23,969 bases of DNA from Clostridia bacterium (GTDB lineage: Bacteria; Bacillota; Clostridia; Lachnospirales; WQUN01), in the NCBI GenBank assembly GCA_025997155.1, contig BNUF01000017.1:1-23969 (forward strand). Reading direction: 5' to 3'. Shown here piece by piece: positions 1 to 7,707 of the stretch. Each line of letters begins with the position of its first letter. Position 1 is the first letter of the stretch. The notes under the pieces were generated by a model, which ran no database searches, was not told the DNA's origin, and saw only the letters and a program-made list of their open reading frames with translations. Position numbers and translations under genes: made by a program.

Positions 1-2
1 GC

Positions 3-197
3 AGAACCGTGTATTGCAAAAATCTGTACGAGGGCAAAGATACACGTTTTGAACGCGGCAGTATTTTGGGGGTAGTTGACGAGAACAGTTTACCGCAATG
101 GACAAAGGAAAAACTTGCCAACTTGCGAGACGCTAACGAAAAGCAACAAGACCAAAAGACACAAAAACAACGCGGAAAGAGCGAGTCTGAATTATAG
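3..197 (+). CDS. C-terminal end of an unrecognised mobile-element protein (5' end outside window)
   Basis: The reading frame is open from the first bases of the window and ends with TAG at 195-197. The visible 64 residues are hydrophilic, with a globular-looking part (SILGVVDENSLPQW) followed by a Lys/Gln-rich tail that looks disordered. A GTG at position 9 could be taken as a start, but no ribosome binding site is visible and the frame continues upstream, so this is more likely the end of a longer gene. A rho-independent terminator overlaps the stop codon and a methyltransferase start follows 41 bp later, an arrangement seen in Clostridial conjugative elements. I do not recognise the family; function is unknown. 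Confidence 0.55.
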   Translation, partial: RTVYCKNLYEGKDTRFERGSILGVVDENSLPQWTKEKLANLRDANEKQQDQKTQKQRGKSESEL

Positions 198-212
198 ACT
201 CGCTCTTTTTTT
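176..212 (+). terminator. Rho-independent terminator
   Basis: A perfect 13-bp stem (176-188 with 196-208, arms aaagagcgagtct and agactcgctcttt) with a 7-nt loop is followed by a run of T to 212. The stop codon of the upstream gene lies at the loop/stem border. It ends the partial gene at the left edge. Confidence 0.85.
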
Positions 213-238
213 ATTACAGAAATGGAGAGGATTGCACT

Positions 239-478
239 ATGGATTATGGAATTGACAAGGATTTTACAGGAACTCGAATCATACACGGCGACACGCTTAG
301 GGTTTTGAAGGACTTCCCCTCCGACTTGTTCGGCGGGATTATCACCGAAATAATAATCCCTTATTTGATACAAATACATTTTTCGTGTGCAATCCTCAAT
401 ATACGCCAAAAGCTCACAAAATCGTGGCTTCCTTGGGCTTTGCTCGACCACGGAAACCACGATTATTGTTACGTGTGA
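239..478 (+). pseudogene. N-terminal fragment of a DNA (N6-adenine/N4-cytosine) methyltransferase
   Basis: A GGAGAGG ribosome binding site (224-230) precedes the ATG. Residues 10-36 (FTGTRIIHGDTL, then RVLKDFPSDLFGGIIT) match the start of phage/conjugative-element site-specific methyltransferases, where HGD-x-L-x-VL leads into the catalytic IITDPPY motif. Here the match stops exactly at IIT, at about base 345. The following residues (EIIIPYLIQ...) are unrelated to the family and the frame stops at 478. No DPPY, target-recognition region or SAM-binding FxGxG follows in any frame. The enzyme is therefore dead: only the first ~35 codons remain, and 345-616 is unrelated or scrambled sequence leading to the end of the minus-strand operon. 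The gene presumably belonged to the same mobile element as the upstream partial gene. Confidence 0.65.
420..464. repeat. 13-bp imperfect inverted repeat in the scrambled region after the methyltransferase stub
   Basis: aatcgtggcttcc (420-432) pairs with ggaaaccacgatt (452-464) with one mismatch and a 19-nt loop. There is no T-run on either side, so it is not an evident terminator. It lies in 345-616, where no gene is visible. It may mark a rearrangement junction. Confidence 0.4.
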
Positions 479-616
479 ATCACTCATTATCCTTGCCAGT
501 TTCGGTCGGCGGGTCGTGACGCACACCCCTTGCACTTCGCCGATGGAAAATTATAAAGTATAGGGGCTTAATTATAAGGTTCAATTGTAGTATTTTGCCG
601 AAACTGACGACATTGA

Positions 617-3600
617 TTAGTATACTCGATAGCCCTTAGACTGCCAGTACGGGGTTGGGTTTTCGTTTTCAAGAATTGGGTCGTCTACACTCTTTTTTGC
701 CGCTGTTGAATAACCCTTTACAACTTCAATATGTGTATGAGCAGAACTTGAAGTAGAAACCCCTCTCCATGATTCGGTAGCAATTTTCTGTCCGCGCGAA
801 ACACTATCACCAACGGATACTGACGGAGAAGTGTGCAGGTAAATGACTGTTTTATTTGAAGATGCATCATATATAGCAATTGTGGAAAGACCACTACTTC
901 CTGTCGAACCAGTAGTTACCCGTATAACTTGACCATCAATCAAGGAATAAACTGATTTGCCTATGCCATAGAAAAAATCTATACCTTCATGTCTTCCAGA
1001 TGTTGTAGTGTATTTGTCAAACCCGCAAGTTATATTTGAAGAGGAAGTGCTGATGCCATAAAGCACATTGGTCATAGTGTTGATCGCCGTGTTTTCCGCG
1101 ACCGTAATGCTAACAGTTGTATCGCTGTGGTCGCTTGTAATCCAATTATTATGGGCGTAATCATTTGCGTCCCTTGCGGCGCACACGGAAAGGTTATATG
1201 TGCCGGCTTCCAACAATCTGGCAGGTATTGTGTACGACCAAGAACCATTGCCCGCGTTGGCAATTTCGTTAAGTCGTTGATTGGTTTCATTCGGAGAGGT
1301 TCTGCGGAGTTTGACTCTTACAGCCTGTGTACCATTATAGTAGGTACCAGTTAATGTCAAATCTTGACCAGCTGGTACTTGTTTGTCATTGTAAAATCCA
1401 TAAATCGTTGGTGGCGTTATGGCATTTGGTGTTGACGGTGTTGACGGTGTTGAAGGTTGACTTACTGTAAATAACGCGTCTTTTATTACCGCCGTGCCGC
1501 CGTAGTTGGCTTGCGGGTAAACATAAAGCCTTATGCCATTATAATTTGTGCTATTAACCGTCCCATTTCCCGCAATAGGTTTGTTGCTACTGGACTGTAT
1601 CATCGCATCGGCAGGAGAGCCATTGTTAAGCCATGTAATTTTCCAACTACCATAGTTTGACGCGTTTCCTGTTGCGGTTACAGTATCACCAGTGGTGTAT
1701 GATTTCTTGTTTGTGCTGAAGGAGCTAATTGTCGGCGTACTCGGTGTTGTAGGCGGGGGAGATGTTGACGATTGACTTACCGTAAATGCCGCGTCTTTTG
1801 TCACCGCCGTGCCGATATAGTTAGCTTGCGGATAAATATAAAGCCTTAGTCCGTTATAATTTCTGCTGTTAACCGTCCCGCTTCCTGAAATAGACTTATT
1901 GCTATTAGACTGTGTCATCGTATCAGACGGAGAGCCATTGTTAAGCCACACGATTTTCCAACTGCCATAGTTTGACACATTGCCTGTTGCTGTCACAGTT
2001 TCACCGGAGGTGTATGAATTCTTATTTACGCTAAACGAGTTAATTGTTGGAACAGTTGATACCGGAACCAGTTTGAAAATTTGAGCGGAAGTGCCATTGC
2101 CTGTATACTGTTGGATACGCGTATTATTAGTTGTGTTTCCGCCTCTAACATCAAGATACTTTCCGGAGTTTTTATTTACAAAGGAATAGTTTCCGTTACC
2201 AACGGACACAATATACCAATGCATATAGTCCAAACTTTCCTTAAAAGTTGATTGAACAACGCTCGCGCCGTCCGCAGTGCTACCAGAATCGACACTCAAA
2301 ACATTGCCGCTGTGTACGGCTGCAATTTTATAGGTATTATCAGATAGCCTCGTAAGTGTAAACTGTTGGTTGGTGCTGTTAGCGTCTTTGCTGTACAAAA
2401 TAGCCGCAGTCCTGCTTGCAGTATTAGCGTTATAAATATCTATGACTTTATCAGAAGTTAGAGTTGTTTCGATTGTGTAAGTGCCATTATTTACATTTGC
2501 GCTGGTTGACGGAATAAGAGAGGTTGGTACTGAAACCAATTTGAAGATTTGGGCGGGAGTACCATTACCTGCGTATTGTTGAATGCGAGTGCCATTAGCC
2601 GTACTCGCGTTGCTGACATCAAAATACATTCCTGAGTTTTTATTCACAAAGGAATAATTTCCGTTGCCGGCGGACACAACGTACCAATGCATGTATGACT
2701 CACTTTCATTAAAAGTGGATTGAACAACATCTATTCCCTCTATTGCGCTGCCGGAAGTATTCAAAGCCATTCCGCTGTGTACGGCTACAATTTTGTAGGT
2801 ATTATCGGATAACCTTGTAAACGTAAATTGTTGATTAGCGCTGTTAGTTTTGCTGTACAAAATAGCGTTAGCGTTGTTTATCTTATCAGCGTTATAAATA
2901 TCTATGACTTTATCGGAAGTTAGAGTTGTTTCGATTGTATATGTGCCATTGCTTACATCTGCGCTGGTTGACGGAAGCGAAGGAGTTACTGAAACCAATT
3001 TGAAGATTTGGGCGGAAGTTCCGTTACCGGCGTACTGTTGAATACGAGTGCCATTGGCTGTATTTGCGCCGCTGACATCAAGATACATACCGGAAACCTT
3101 ATTCACAAAGGAATAATTTCCGTTGCCGGCGGACACAATGTACCAGTGCATATATGTCAGGTTGTTATTAAAATCTAACTGAACAACATCAGCGCCTTGC
3201 GAATTACTGCCGGAATCAACGCTCAAAGCCTTTCCGCTGTGTACGGCTATAATCTTGTAAGTATTGTCAGACAATCTTGTGAGCGTAAACTGTTGGTAGG
3301 TGCTATTATTGTTTTTGCTGTACAAAATAGCCTTAGTGCCGTCTGTTCTATCACCGTTGTACATACCTACAACTTTGCCCGAAGTTAGAGTCGTTTCTAT
3401 CGTGTAAGTACCATTAGCGACATTTGCGCTGGTCGGCGGAAGCGTGAATGTCGGAGGTGTAGGGTTTACGGGCTTTATCGGAGACCCTGCGCAAGCATAC
3501 CAAGACGAACGCTGATTATCATAATCCGAATCAGGACTATACCAATCAGTATAAAATCTTACGTATACAGCATATAAATCCGCAGGTGTCACGTTAATTG

Positions 3601-3892
3601 TCTTTTCTATTTTACTTCCGCTTTTCCACCCATTGGGATTTGTAGACGAGGAAATAGCCCCATTTATTCTCCACTCTATTTTTGTAACCCCGATACTTGA
3701 TACATTTCCCGTAGTCAGTACGGTAGCCGATACGGAAACGGTCGTGCCGTTGAGAGTGGCGCTTCCGCTTCCCGAGGGACCTCTTTCCTCAGCGAATACA
3801 TTTAGAGGCGAAACGACCGACAACATAGCAAGTGCCAGCGTCGCCATAAGCAAAAAAACGAGTACCTTATAAAATGTGTTCTTGCAAATCAT
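617..3892 (-). CDS. Secreted M23 (LytM-type) peptidase with three ricin-type lectin modules and Ig-like repeats
   Basis: Predicted secreted cell-wall endopeptidase of 1091 aa. Residues 1-34 form a Sec signal peptide (likely cut after NVFA). Residues 35-150 are an unassigned beta-rich domain. Three ~147-aa ricin B/RICIN-type beta-trefoil modules follow (about 154-302, 309-454, 463-610), with the usual QQF and AQIFKL repeats. Next come two near-identical Ig-like domains (614-707, 719-813) with Ser/Thr/Pro linkers, and a third Ig-like domain (827-932). The C-terminal ~140 residues are an M23 zinc peptidase: H968 and D972 in HEGID, and H1052-T-H1054 in the HxH motif, with YLH at 1018-1020. M23 enzymes cleave peptidoglycan cross-bridges; the lectins would anchor the enzyme to surface or host glycans (inference). 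The start is supported by AAAGGAGG upstream. It is the last gene of the operon and no clear terminator follows. Confidence 0.9.
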   Translation of the reverse strand: MICKNTFYKVLVFLLMATLALAMLSVVSPLNVFAEERGPSGSGSATLNGTTVSVSATVLTTGNVSSIGVTKIEWRINGAISSSTNPNGWKSGSKIEKTINVTPADLYAVYVRFYTDWYSPDSDYDNQRSSWYACAGSPIKPVNPTPPTFTLPPTSANVANGTYTIETTLTSGKVVGMYNGDRTDGTKAILYSKNNNSTYQQFTLTRLSDNTYKIIAVHSGKALSVDSGSNSQGADVVQLDFNNNLTYMHWYIVSAGNGNYSFVNKVSGMYLDVSGANTANGTRIQQYAGNGTSAQIFKLVSVTPSLPSTSADVSNGTYTIETTLTSDKVIDIYNADKINNANAILYSKTNSANQQFTFTRLSDNTYKIVAVHSGMALNTSGSAIEGIDVVQSTFNESESYMHWYVVSAGNGNYSFVNKNSGMYFDVSNASTANGTRIQQYAGNGTPAQIFKLVSVPTSLIPSTSANVNNGTYTIETTLTSDKVIDIYNANTASRTAAILYSKDANSTNQQFTLTRLSDNTYKIAAVHSGNVLSVDSGSTADGASVVQSTFKESLDYMHWYIVSVGNGNYSFVNKNSGKYLDVRGGNTTNNTRIQQYTGNGTSAQIFKLVPVSTVPTINSFSVNKNSYTSGETVTATGNVSNYGSWKIVWLNNGSPSDTMTQSNSNKSISGSGTVNSRNYNGLRLYIYPQANYIGTAVTKDAAFTVSQSSTSPPPTTPSTPTISSFSTNKKSYTTGDTVTATGNASNYGSWKITWLNNGSPADAMIQSSSNKPIAGNGTVNSTNYNGIRLYVYPQANYGGTAVIKDALFTVSQPSTPSTPSTPNAITPPTIYGFYNDKQVPAGQDLTLTGTYYNGTQAVRVKLRRTSPNETNQRLNEIANAGNGSWSYTIPARLLEAGTYNLSVCAARDANDYAHNNWITSDHSDTTVSITVAENTAINTMTNVLYGISTSSSNITCGFDKYTTTSGRHEGIDFFYGIGKSVYSLIDGQVIRVTTGSTGSSGLSTIAIYDASSNKTVIYLHTSPSVSVGDSVSRGQKIATESWRGVSTSSSAHTHIEVVKGYSTAAKKSVDDPILENENPTPYWQSKGYRVY
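1454..2053 (-). repeat. Two tandem ~315-bp coding repeats (Ig-like modules)
   Basis: Residues 614-707 and 719-813 of the M23 protein share the pattern SFSxNKxSYTxGxTVTATGN, then NYGSWKI, LNNGSP, YPQANY and GTAV. They form one ~105-aa unit duplicated once, separated by a Pro/Thr/Ser linker. Confidence 0.8.
2063..3433 (-). repeat. Three tandem ~460-bp coding repeats (ricin-type modules)
   Basis: Coding repeats at about 3433-2987, 2968-2531 and 2506-2063 encode the three lectin modules. Phrases such as NGTYTIETTLTS, LSDNTYKI and GNGNYSFVNK recur in each. Protein and DNA similarity are high, which points to recent internal duplication and makes copy-number change by recombination possible. Confidence 0.85.
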
Positions 3893-4639
3893 AACTTGAA
3901 AACCTCCTTTAGTGAATATTGCTAAAATGTGTATATATAGGAATTTTTCGGTAATTTTTCGCTATATCATCCCGGAGTTGGTGTTTCTTCCCAAATACCC
4001 ATATAGTTTGGCAAAGAACGAATCGGGGAGAAATCAGATATTGGATTATAGGCTATGTTAAGATGACGAAGTTTAACAAGATTGCTAAGCGGGGTTATAT
4101 CAGTTATCTTGTTTCCAACCAAATCAAGATAGGTAAGATTTGTAAGCCCGCCGAGAGGTGATATGTCGCTTATTTGGTTATTTACTAAAATAAGTGCATT
4201 GAGGTTCTTAAGTTCTGCTAAGGGTGTTAAATCACTTAACAAACCATTTCCGATGCTCTCAACCTGAGCGTTGCCGAAATTTGCAATCTCAAGGCTCTTA
4301 AGGTTCGTAAGACCGCTAAGCGGTGTTATATCAGTTACATTAGTAGCATTTATCACAAGCTCGACAAGGTTTTTAAGACCTTTTAGCGGCGTTATATCAG
4401 TTATCGGACTGCTGCTAATCGTAAGGCTGGTAAGTTTTGTAAGTTCGCTTAAAGGAGATATATCCGTTATTTGATTGTATTTTTGCGTATTTTGCCAATT
4501 CGCGTTACTACTAATTACAAGATTTTCAAGGTTTTTAAGTCCGCGAAGTGACGCTATATCGGTTATTTGATTAAAACTCAAGTCAAGTGTATTAAGTTCA
4601 GTAAGTTTGCCAAGCGGCGTTATGTCGGTTATCTGGTTT

Positions 4640-4878
4640 CCTGTCAGGTTAAGTTTGTTGAGTTTAGTAAGTTTAGCGAGTGATGTTATATCACTTATCT
4701 GATTCCTGGGCAAACGAAGCTCTCTGAGGTTAGTAAGTTCGCCAAGAACTGTTATGTCGGTTATCTGGTTTCCTGTCAGGTCAAGTTTGTTGAGTTTAGT
4801 AAGTTTGCCCAGGAATCAGATAAGTGATATAACATCACTCGCTAAACTTACTAAACTCAACAAACTTAACCTGACAGG
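4640..4878. repeat. 76-bp perfect inverted repeat inside the LRR gene
   Basis: Bases 4640-4715 are repeated in exact reverse complement at 4803-4878, with an 87-bp spacer. The outer copy (4803-4878) introduces the stop codon that truncates the lipoprotein. The arms contain part of the LRR coding sequence, so one arm is a copied-and-flipped piece of the gene and not an independent element. Confidence 0.95.
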
Positions 4879-4907
4879 TCAAGTTTGTTGAGTTTAGTAA
4901 GTTTGCC
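4777..4907. repeat. 33-bp direct repeat flanking the LRR gene insertion
   Basis: Bases 4777-4809 and 4875-4907 are identical, offset by 98 bp; both encode the same LRR stretch (GKLTKLNKLDL) on the minus strand. Deletion of one repeat plus the intervening sequence restores the LRR reading frame. Confidence 0.9.
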
Positions 4908-5346
4908 GAGCGGCGTTATGTCAGTTATTTGGTTGCTCCCTAAGTTAATGCCGACCGCATCTGGATTTTCTTCAACGATTCGAACAAGATCCTCATTTGT
5001 TAAACCTTTGTTTTCAAAAACCAAAATTTCGGGAAAGGGGGCGTCTGTATCTTCAGTTGTTTCTTTTGTTTCTTTGGAGGGTTCAGGAAGGTTAGATTCC
5101 GTGGCGACTGCCGTATTCGTTTCCTCCAAACTCGAGCTCTGTTTGTCTGGTTGCGTATTCGGTTCTTTCATACAAGAAACCATAAGCACCAGTATCACGG
5201 TCGCCACGACAATTTGTCTTATCTTCATAATTTGTATCTCCTCGTATAAAGGCGTATATGTGTCGATATTTCAAAGGAGTTACAGGAGTGCCACGAAGTC
5301 CATGCAGTATTCTTTGCTGAGTGTGGCGGAGTCCTGAAATCCAAAA

Positions 5347-6939
5347 CTACTGTACCTTCACCGTGTCTGTTATTTGGATAGTATCTCCTTTGTATGTTTG
5401 CCATAACGCGTGATTTGTATCAATATAGTAATTATATTTGGTAAGGTATTGAACATTATCCGCGATTTTTTGAGGGTCTACCTCTTTGCTTGACCATTTC
5501 CAAAGCGTATTGTCTGTTTTAAGCATAGTATAAGCGGATGCCGTGCGTACATTGTCCGCTATTTTAACCGGAGTGTCGCGGTCTATCTTTGTGCTGTCGC
5601 CCAATCTTGAATCCGAGTTTTTGCCCCAACCCCAATATTCGCCGTTATCTAAAACAACGTAAAAGCTGTCTCCGCCGAATACTTTGAATTCTGAAACTTT
5701 GTCAAAAAGCTTAGTTTCCGCCGCAATATTATTATCATCGCCATTATGTTTTATATCAAGTTTCCGTAAAGTTCTATCGCCGTCTAAGATATAAATTGCC
5801 GCACCGTTAGATGAAGCCATATTGCCTGCCATATACATATCCGCGACATTATTCATAATCCAAGTAGGTGCATTTTGCAAAGTTATGTCTCCGAATTTGC
5901 GCGTATATGTTGCGGAAAGCCAAAGTTTACCGTCAACCTGTATGAAAAACATCATATCGTTAAATACTTTTATGTCATATACGTTATCCATAATTTTTTC
6001 AGGAGCGTACACGTCGCTTGTCAGTTCGGGATTGATAAACTTTTTAGCGTTTTGCCCCCAAGCCCACAAAGAGTTGTCGGTTTTAACGGCATAAACTGTA
6101 TCGTTAAAAATATATACACGTTCTACATTGTCTGTAACTTTTACAGCGGTATCCTTGTCAACGCCAGTATTGTCTCCCAGTTTTCCATGGGTGTTTTTGC
6201 CTTTAGCCCACAGTTCACCGTTATTTTTTACAAAGTACATAGAATCAGAATAACCGTTGGAAGAGTATATAGAACGAACATTATCTAAAAGTGTTTGAGT
6301 TTCCTCATACTCGTAGGTGTACTTGTTTGAAACGTATTTGTAATTAGCGTTAAGTACGGCAACTTCGCCGTTACCTTTAACGACAGTTTTAGCGTTCGTG
6401 TTGCTGTCATTATAAGTATCAACATTGTATCCGGTCAAAATGTCATCTTTGTCGGCTTGATTATATCCGTTCAAAGGCAATTTTATCGCCGCAAACTCTT
6501 TTTCCAATTTATCGGAAGCTTCTTTTTCAGCTCTCACTTTTTCCGCTTCCGCTCTTGCCTTTTCAGCTTCGGCGGCAGCTATTTCGTCATCGCGTTTTCG
6601 TTGTGCAACCGATTTCCCGCCTTTTTTGACGTACTCGGCGGAATCTAAAAATATTGAATCTCCGTCTTGCGAAAATTTATAAACCAATACCTCTTTTTTA
6701 CCGCCGCCAGTAAGTTTAACAGTCATCACATTTGCTTTGTCAATCTTATATGTGCCTGTACGCCAAGTATCGTTGATTATTTCCGCCAAAGAGGACTGCA
6801 TTTTTATTTCTTTTTTACCGGAAAATTGTATAGTACCCGAACCGGAATACTCGCCGTCAAGAGTAACCGCACCCCCGCCGCAAGCCGTTAGAGCAAAGAG
6901 TGTTGCGAGTAAAAGCAAAATACTTCTAATCTTACGCAT
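5347..6939 (-). CDS. RCC1-repeat lipoprotein
   Basis: 530 aa. Residues 1-20 are a lipoprotein signal with lipobox LTAC (Cys20). Residues 26-105 are a small beta domain, 112-150 an Ala/Glu/Lys-rich coiled coil, and 215-525 a beta-propeller-like region. The propeller shows RCC1-type signatures: ELWAKGKNTHGKLGD near 243, SLWAWGQN near 290, YWGWGKNSDSRLGD near 435 and TLWKWS near 478. Each repeat ends in a 'DNV' element, as in bacterial RCC1/BNR surface proteins. The coiled coil probably holds the propeller away from the membrane. RCC1 propellers bind proteins; the target is unknown. The start is supported by GAAGGAG upstream of the ATG. It lies 21 bp after the zinc-ribbon gene and about 120 bp before the LRR lipoprotein gene, so all three probably share a transcript. 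Confidence 0.88.
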   Translation of the reverse strand: MRKIRSILLLLATLFALTACGGGAVTLDGEYSGSGTIQFSGKKEIKMQSSLAEIINDTWRTGTYKIDKANVMTVKLTGGGKKEVLVYKFSQDGDSIFLDSAEYVKKGGKSVAQRKRDDEIAAAEAEKARAEAEKVRAEKEASDKLEKEFAAIKLPLNGYNQADKDDILTGYNVDTYNDSNTNAKTVVKGNGEVAVLNANYKYVSNKYTYEYEETQTLLDNVRSIYSSNGYSDSMYFVKNNGELWAKGKNTHGKLGDNTGVDKDTAVKVTDNVERVYIFNDTVYAVKTDNSLWAWGQNAKKFINPELTSDVYAPEKIMDNVYDIKVFNDMMFFIQVDGKLWLSATYTRKFGDITLQNAPTWIMNNVADMYMAGNMASSNGAAIYILDGDRTLRKLDIKHNGDDNNIAAETKLFDKVSEFKVFGGDSFYVVLDNGEYWGWGKNSDSRLGDSTKIDRDTPVKIADNVRTASAYTMLKTDNTLWKWSSKEVDPQKIADNVQYLTKYNYYIDTNHALWQTYKGDTIQITDTVKVQ

Positions 6940-6960
6940 ATAATAATTTCTCCTTCTAAA

Positions 6961-7692
6961 TCAGATTATGCTTTGGAGCAAGGCATACAAGACCGCCGCT
7001 TGTATTGAGTATGTGAATATAGAGCAGTACACGCATTTATCAAGCGCGATTTTAAACACGGCGACAAATACGAACGTACCGATTACTATACATGATACAA
7101 AACCTAAAACCAACGCCAACAAAACCGCCTTTACCGAAATAAACATAAGTATAATCGACGCGACGAGAGTGATAGTGAACGGTATTTGCGATACTACCGT
7201 CAGCGTGAATAGCTTTTTCGCGTCAAGGACACCCTTGAAAATCACTTTGCCGAATATTACCTTGATTAAGAGCAAGATAAACAATCCTACGGCGCAAAAG
7301 ATTATAGTTTTGATAAAAAGCGAGAATCCGATTTCGTTAAAAACATATCCGATGTACGCGCTTATAATCCAAAAGGTTGATTTTACGCGGTCGCCGATAA
7401 CAGCTATTAGGATAAACAGCATTATCGGTTGGAGGGCGGCAAAAAACGCCGCCTCGCTTATTTTTATGCTGTGTTGGTTCATTGTCGTAACAGGTTGTTT
7501 GATAAACTTTTTGAAAAACTCAAAGCAACTGCCGAGCAGTATTGTTGTTTTTTGCACCGCGACATCTACTTTGGCGTTGATTTGAGACTGTGCGTAGGAC
7601 TGCTGTGAATTCTCGGAGGTCGGTTGGTCTATCGGGCAAACGTGCGTTGTGTCGTCGGGATATTCCGTCCCGCATTCCAAACATATAGCCAT
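6961..7692 (-). CDS. Zinc-ribbon polytopic membrane protein
   Basis: 243 aa. The N-terminus is a short zinc-binding knuckle (C4xxC7 ... H17xC19). A polar linker follows (about 20-45), then a segment that may lie along the membrane, then from about residue 83 to the end five to seven hydrophobic spans. The design (cytosolic zinc ribbon plus Yip1-like helical bundle) is frequent in uncharacterised Firmicutes proteins next to kinases and FHA proteins. The AGGAGG site upstream of the ATG is strong. It sits 15 bp after the kinase gene in the same operon, so a structural or adaptor role in the kinase/transporter complex is plausible but unproven. No enzymatic motif is visible. Confidence 0.8.
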   Translation of the reverse strand: MAICLECGTEYPDDTTHVCPIDQPTSENSQQSYAQSQINAKVDVAVQKTTILLGSCFEFFKKFIKQPVTTMNQHSIKISEAAFFAALQPIMLFILIAVIGDRVKSTFWIISAYIGYVFNEIGFSLFIKTIIFCAVGLFILLLIKVIFGKVIFKGVLDAKKLFTLTVVSQIPFTITLVASIILMFISVKAVLLALVLGFVSCIVIGTFVFVAVFKIALDKCVYCSIFTYSIQAAVLYALLQSII

Positions 7693-7707
7693 TGTATTTC
7701 CTCCTGT

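Larger units (their letters stand above)
3967..5228 (-). pseudogene. LRR (internalin/SDS22-type) surface lipoprotein, interrupted by a 98-bp insertion
   Basis: The 5' part (5228-4866) encodes a lipoprotein: residues 1-19 are a signal peptide with lipobox MVSC (lipidated Cys19), followed by an acidic Ser/Thr/Glu-rich stalk and then a 22-residue leucine-rich repeat (NQITDITPLGKLTKL). It ends early at TAA 4866-4868. The 3' part (stop at 3967) carries about ten more repeats of the same NQITDITPL type and a short cap. The two parts are in different frames, separated by sequence that includes an inverted copy of part of the gene itself. Removing 98 bp between the 33-bp direct repeats 4777-4809 and 4875-4907 joins them in frame as one gene of 388 codons with a regular LRR register. 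LRR proteins of this class bind other proteins. A GGAGAT site precedes the ATG at 5228. As read here, only a 120-aa stub would be made; an internal TTG at 4713 is unlikely to be a true start. Confidence 0.85.

Noticed and set aside
1..540. Minus-strand frame open without stop from about 540 to the left edge
   Set aside because: It is antisense to the plus-strand gene end, terminator and methyltransferase start, all of which have family or signal support; no ribosome binding site or recognised motif on the minus strand.
3967..4713. Separate 248-aa LRR protein starting at TTG 4713
   Set aside because: The TTG is inside an LRR repeat, has no ribosome site, and the frame continues upstream to about 4809 as a regular LRR; it is the 3' part of the interrupted lipoprotein gene.
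5275..5346. Short minus-strand frame ending SATLSKEYCMDFVALL between the RCC1 and LRR genes
   Set aside because: No start codon with ribosome site and only about 20 codons; an imperfect hairpin is possible there but has no T-run.
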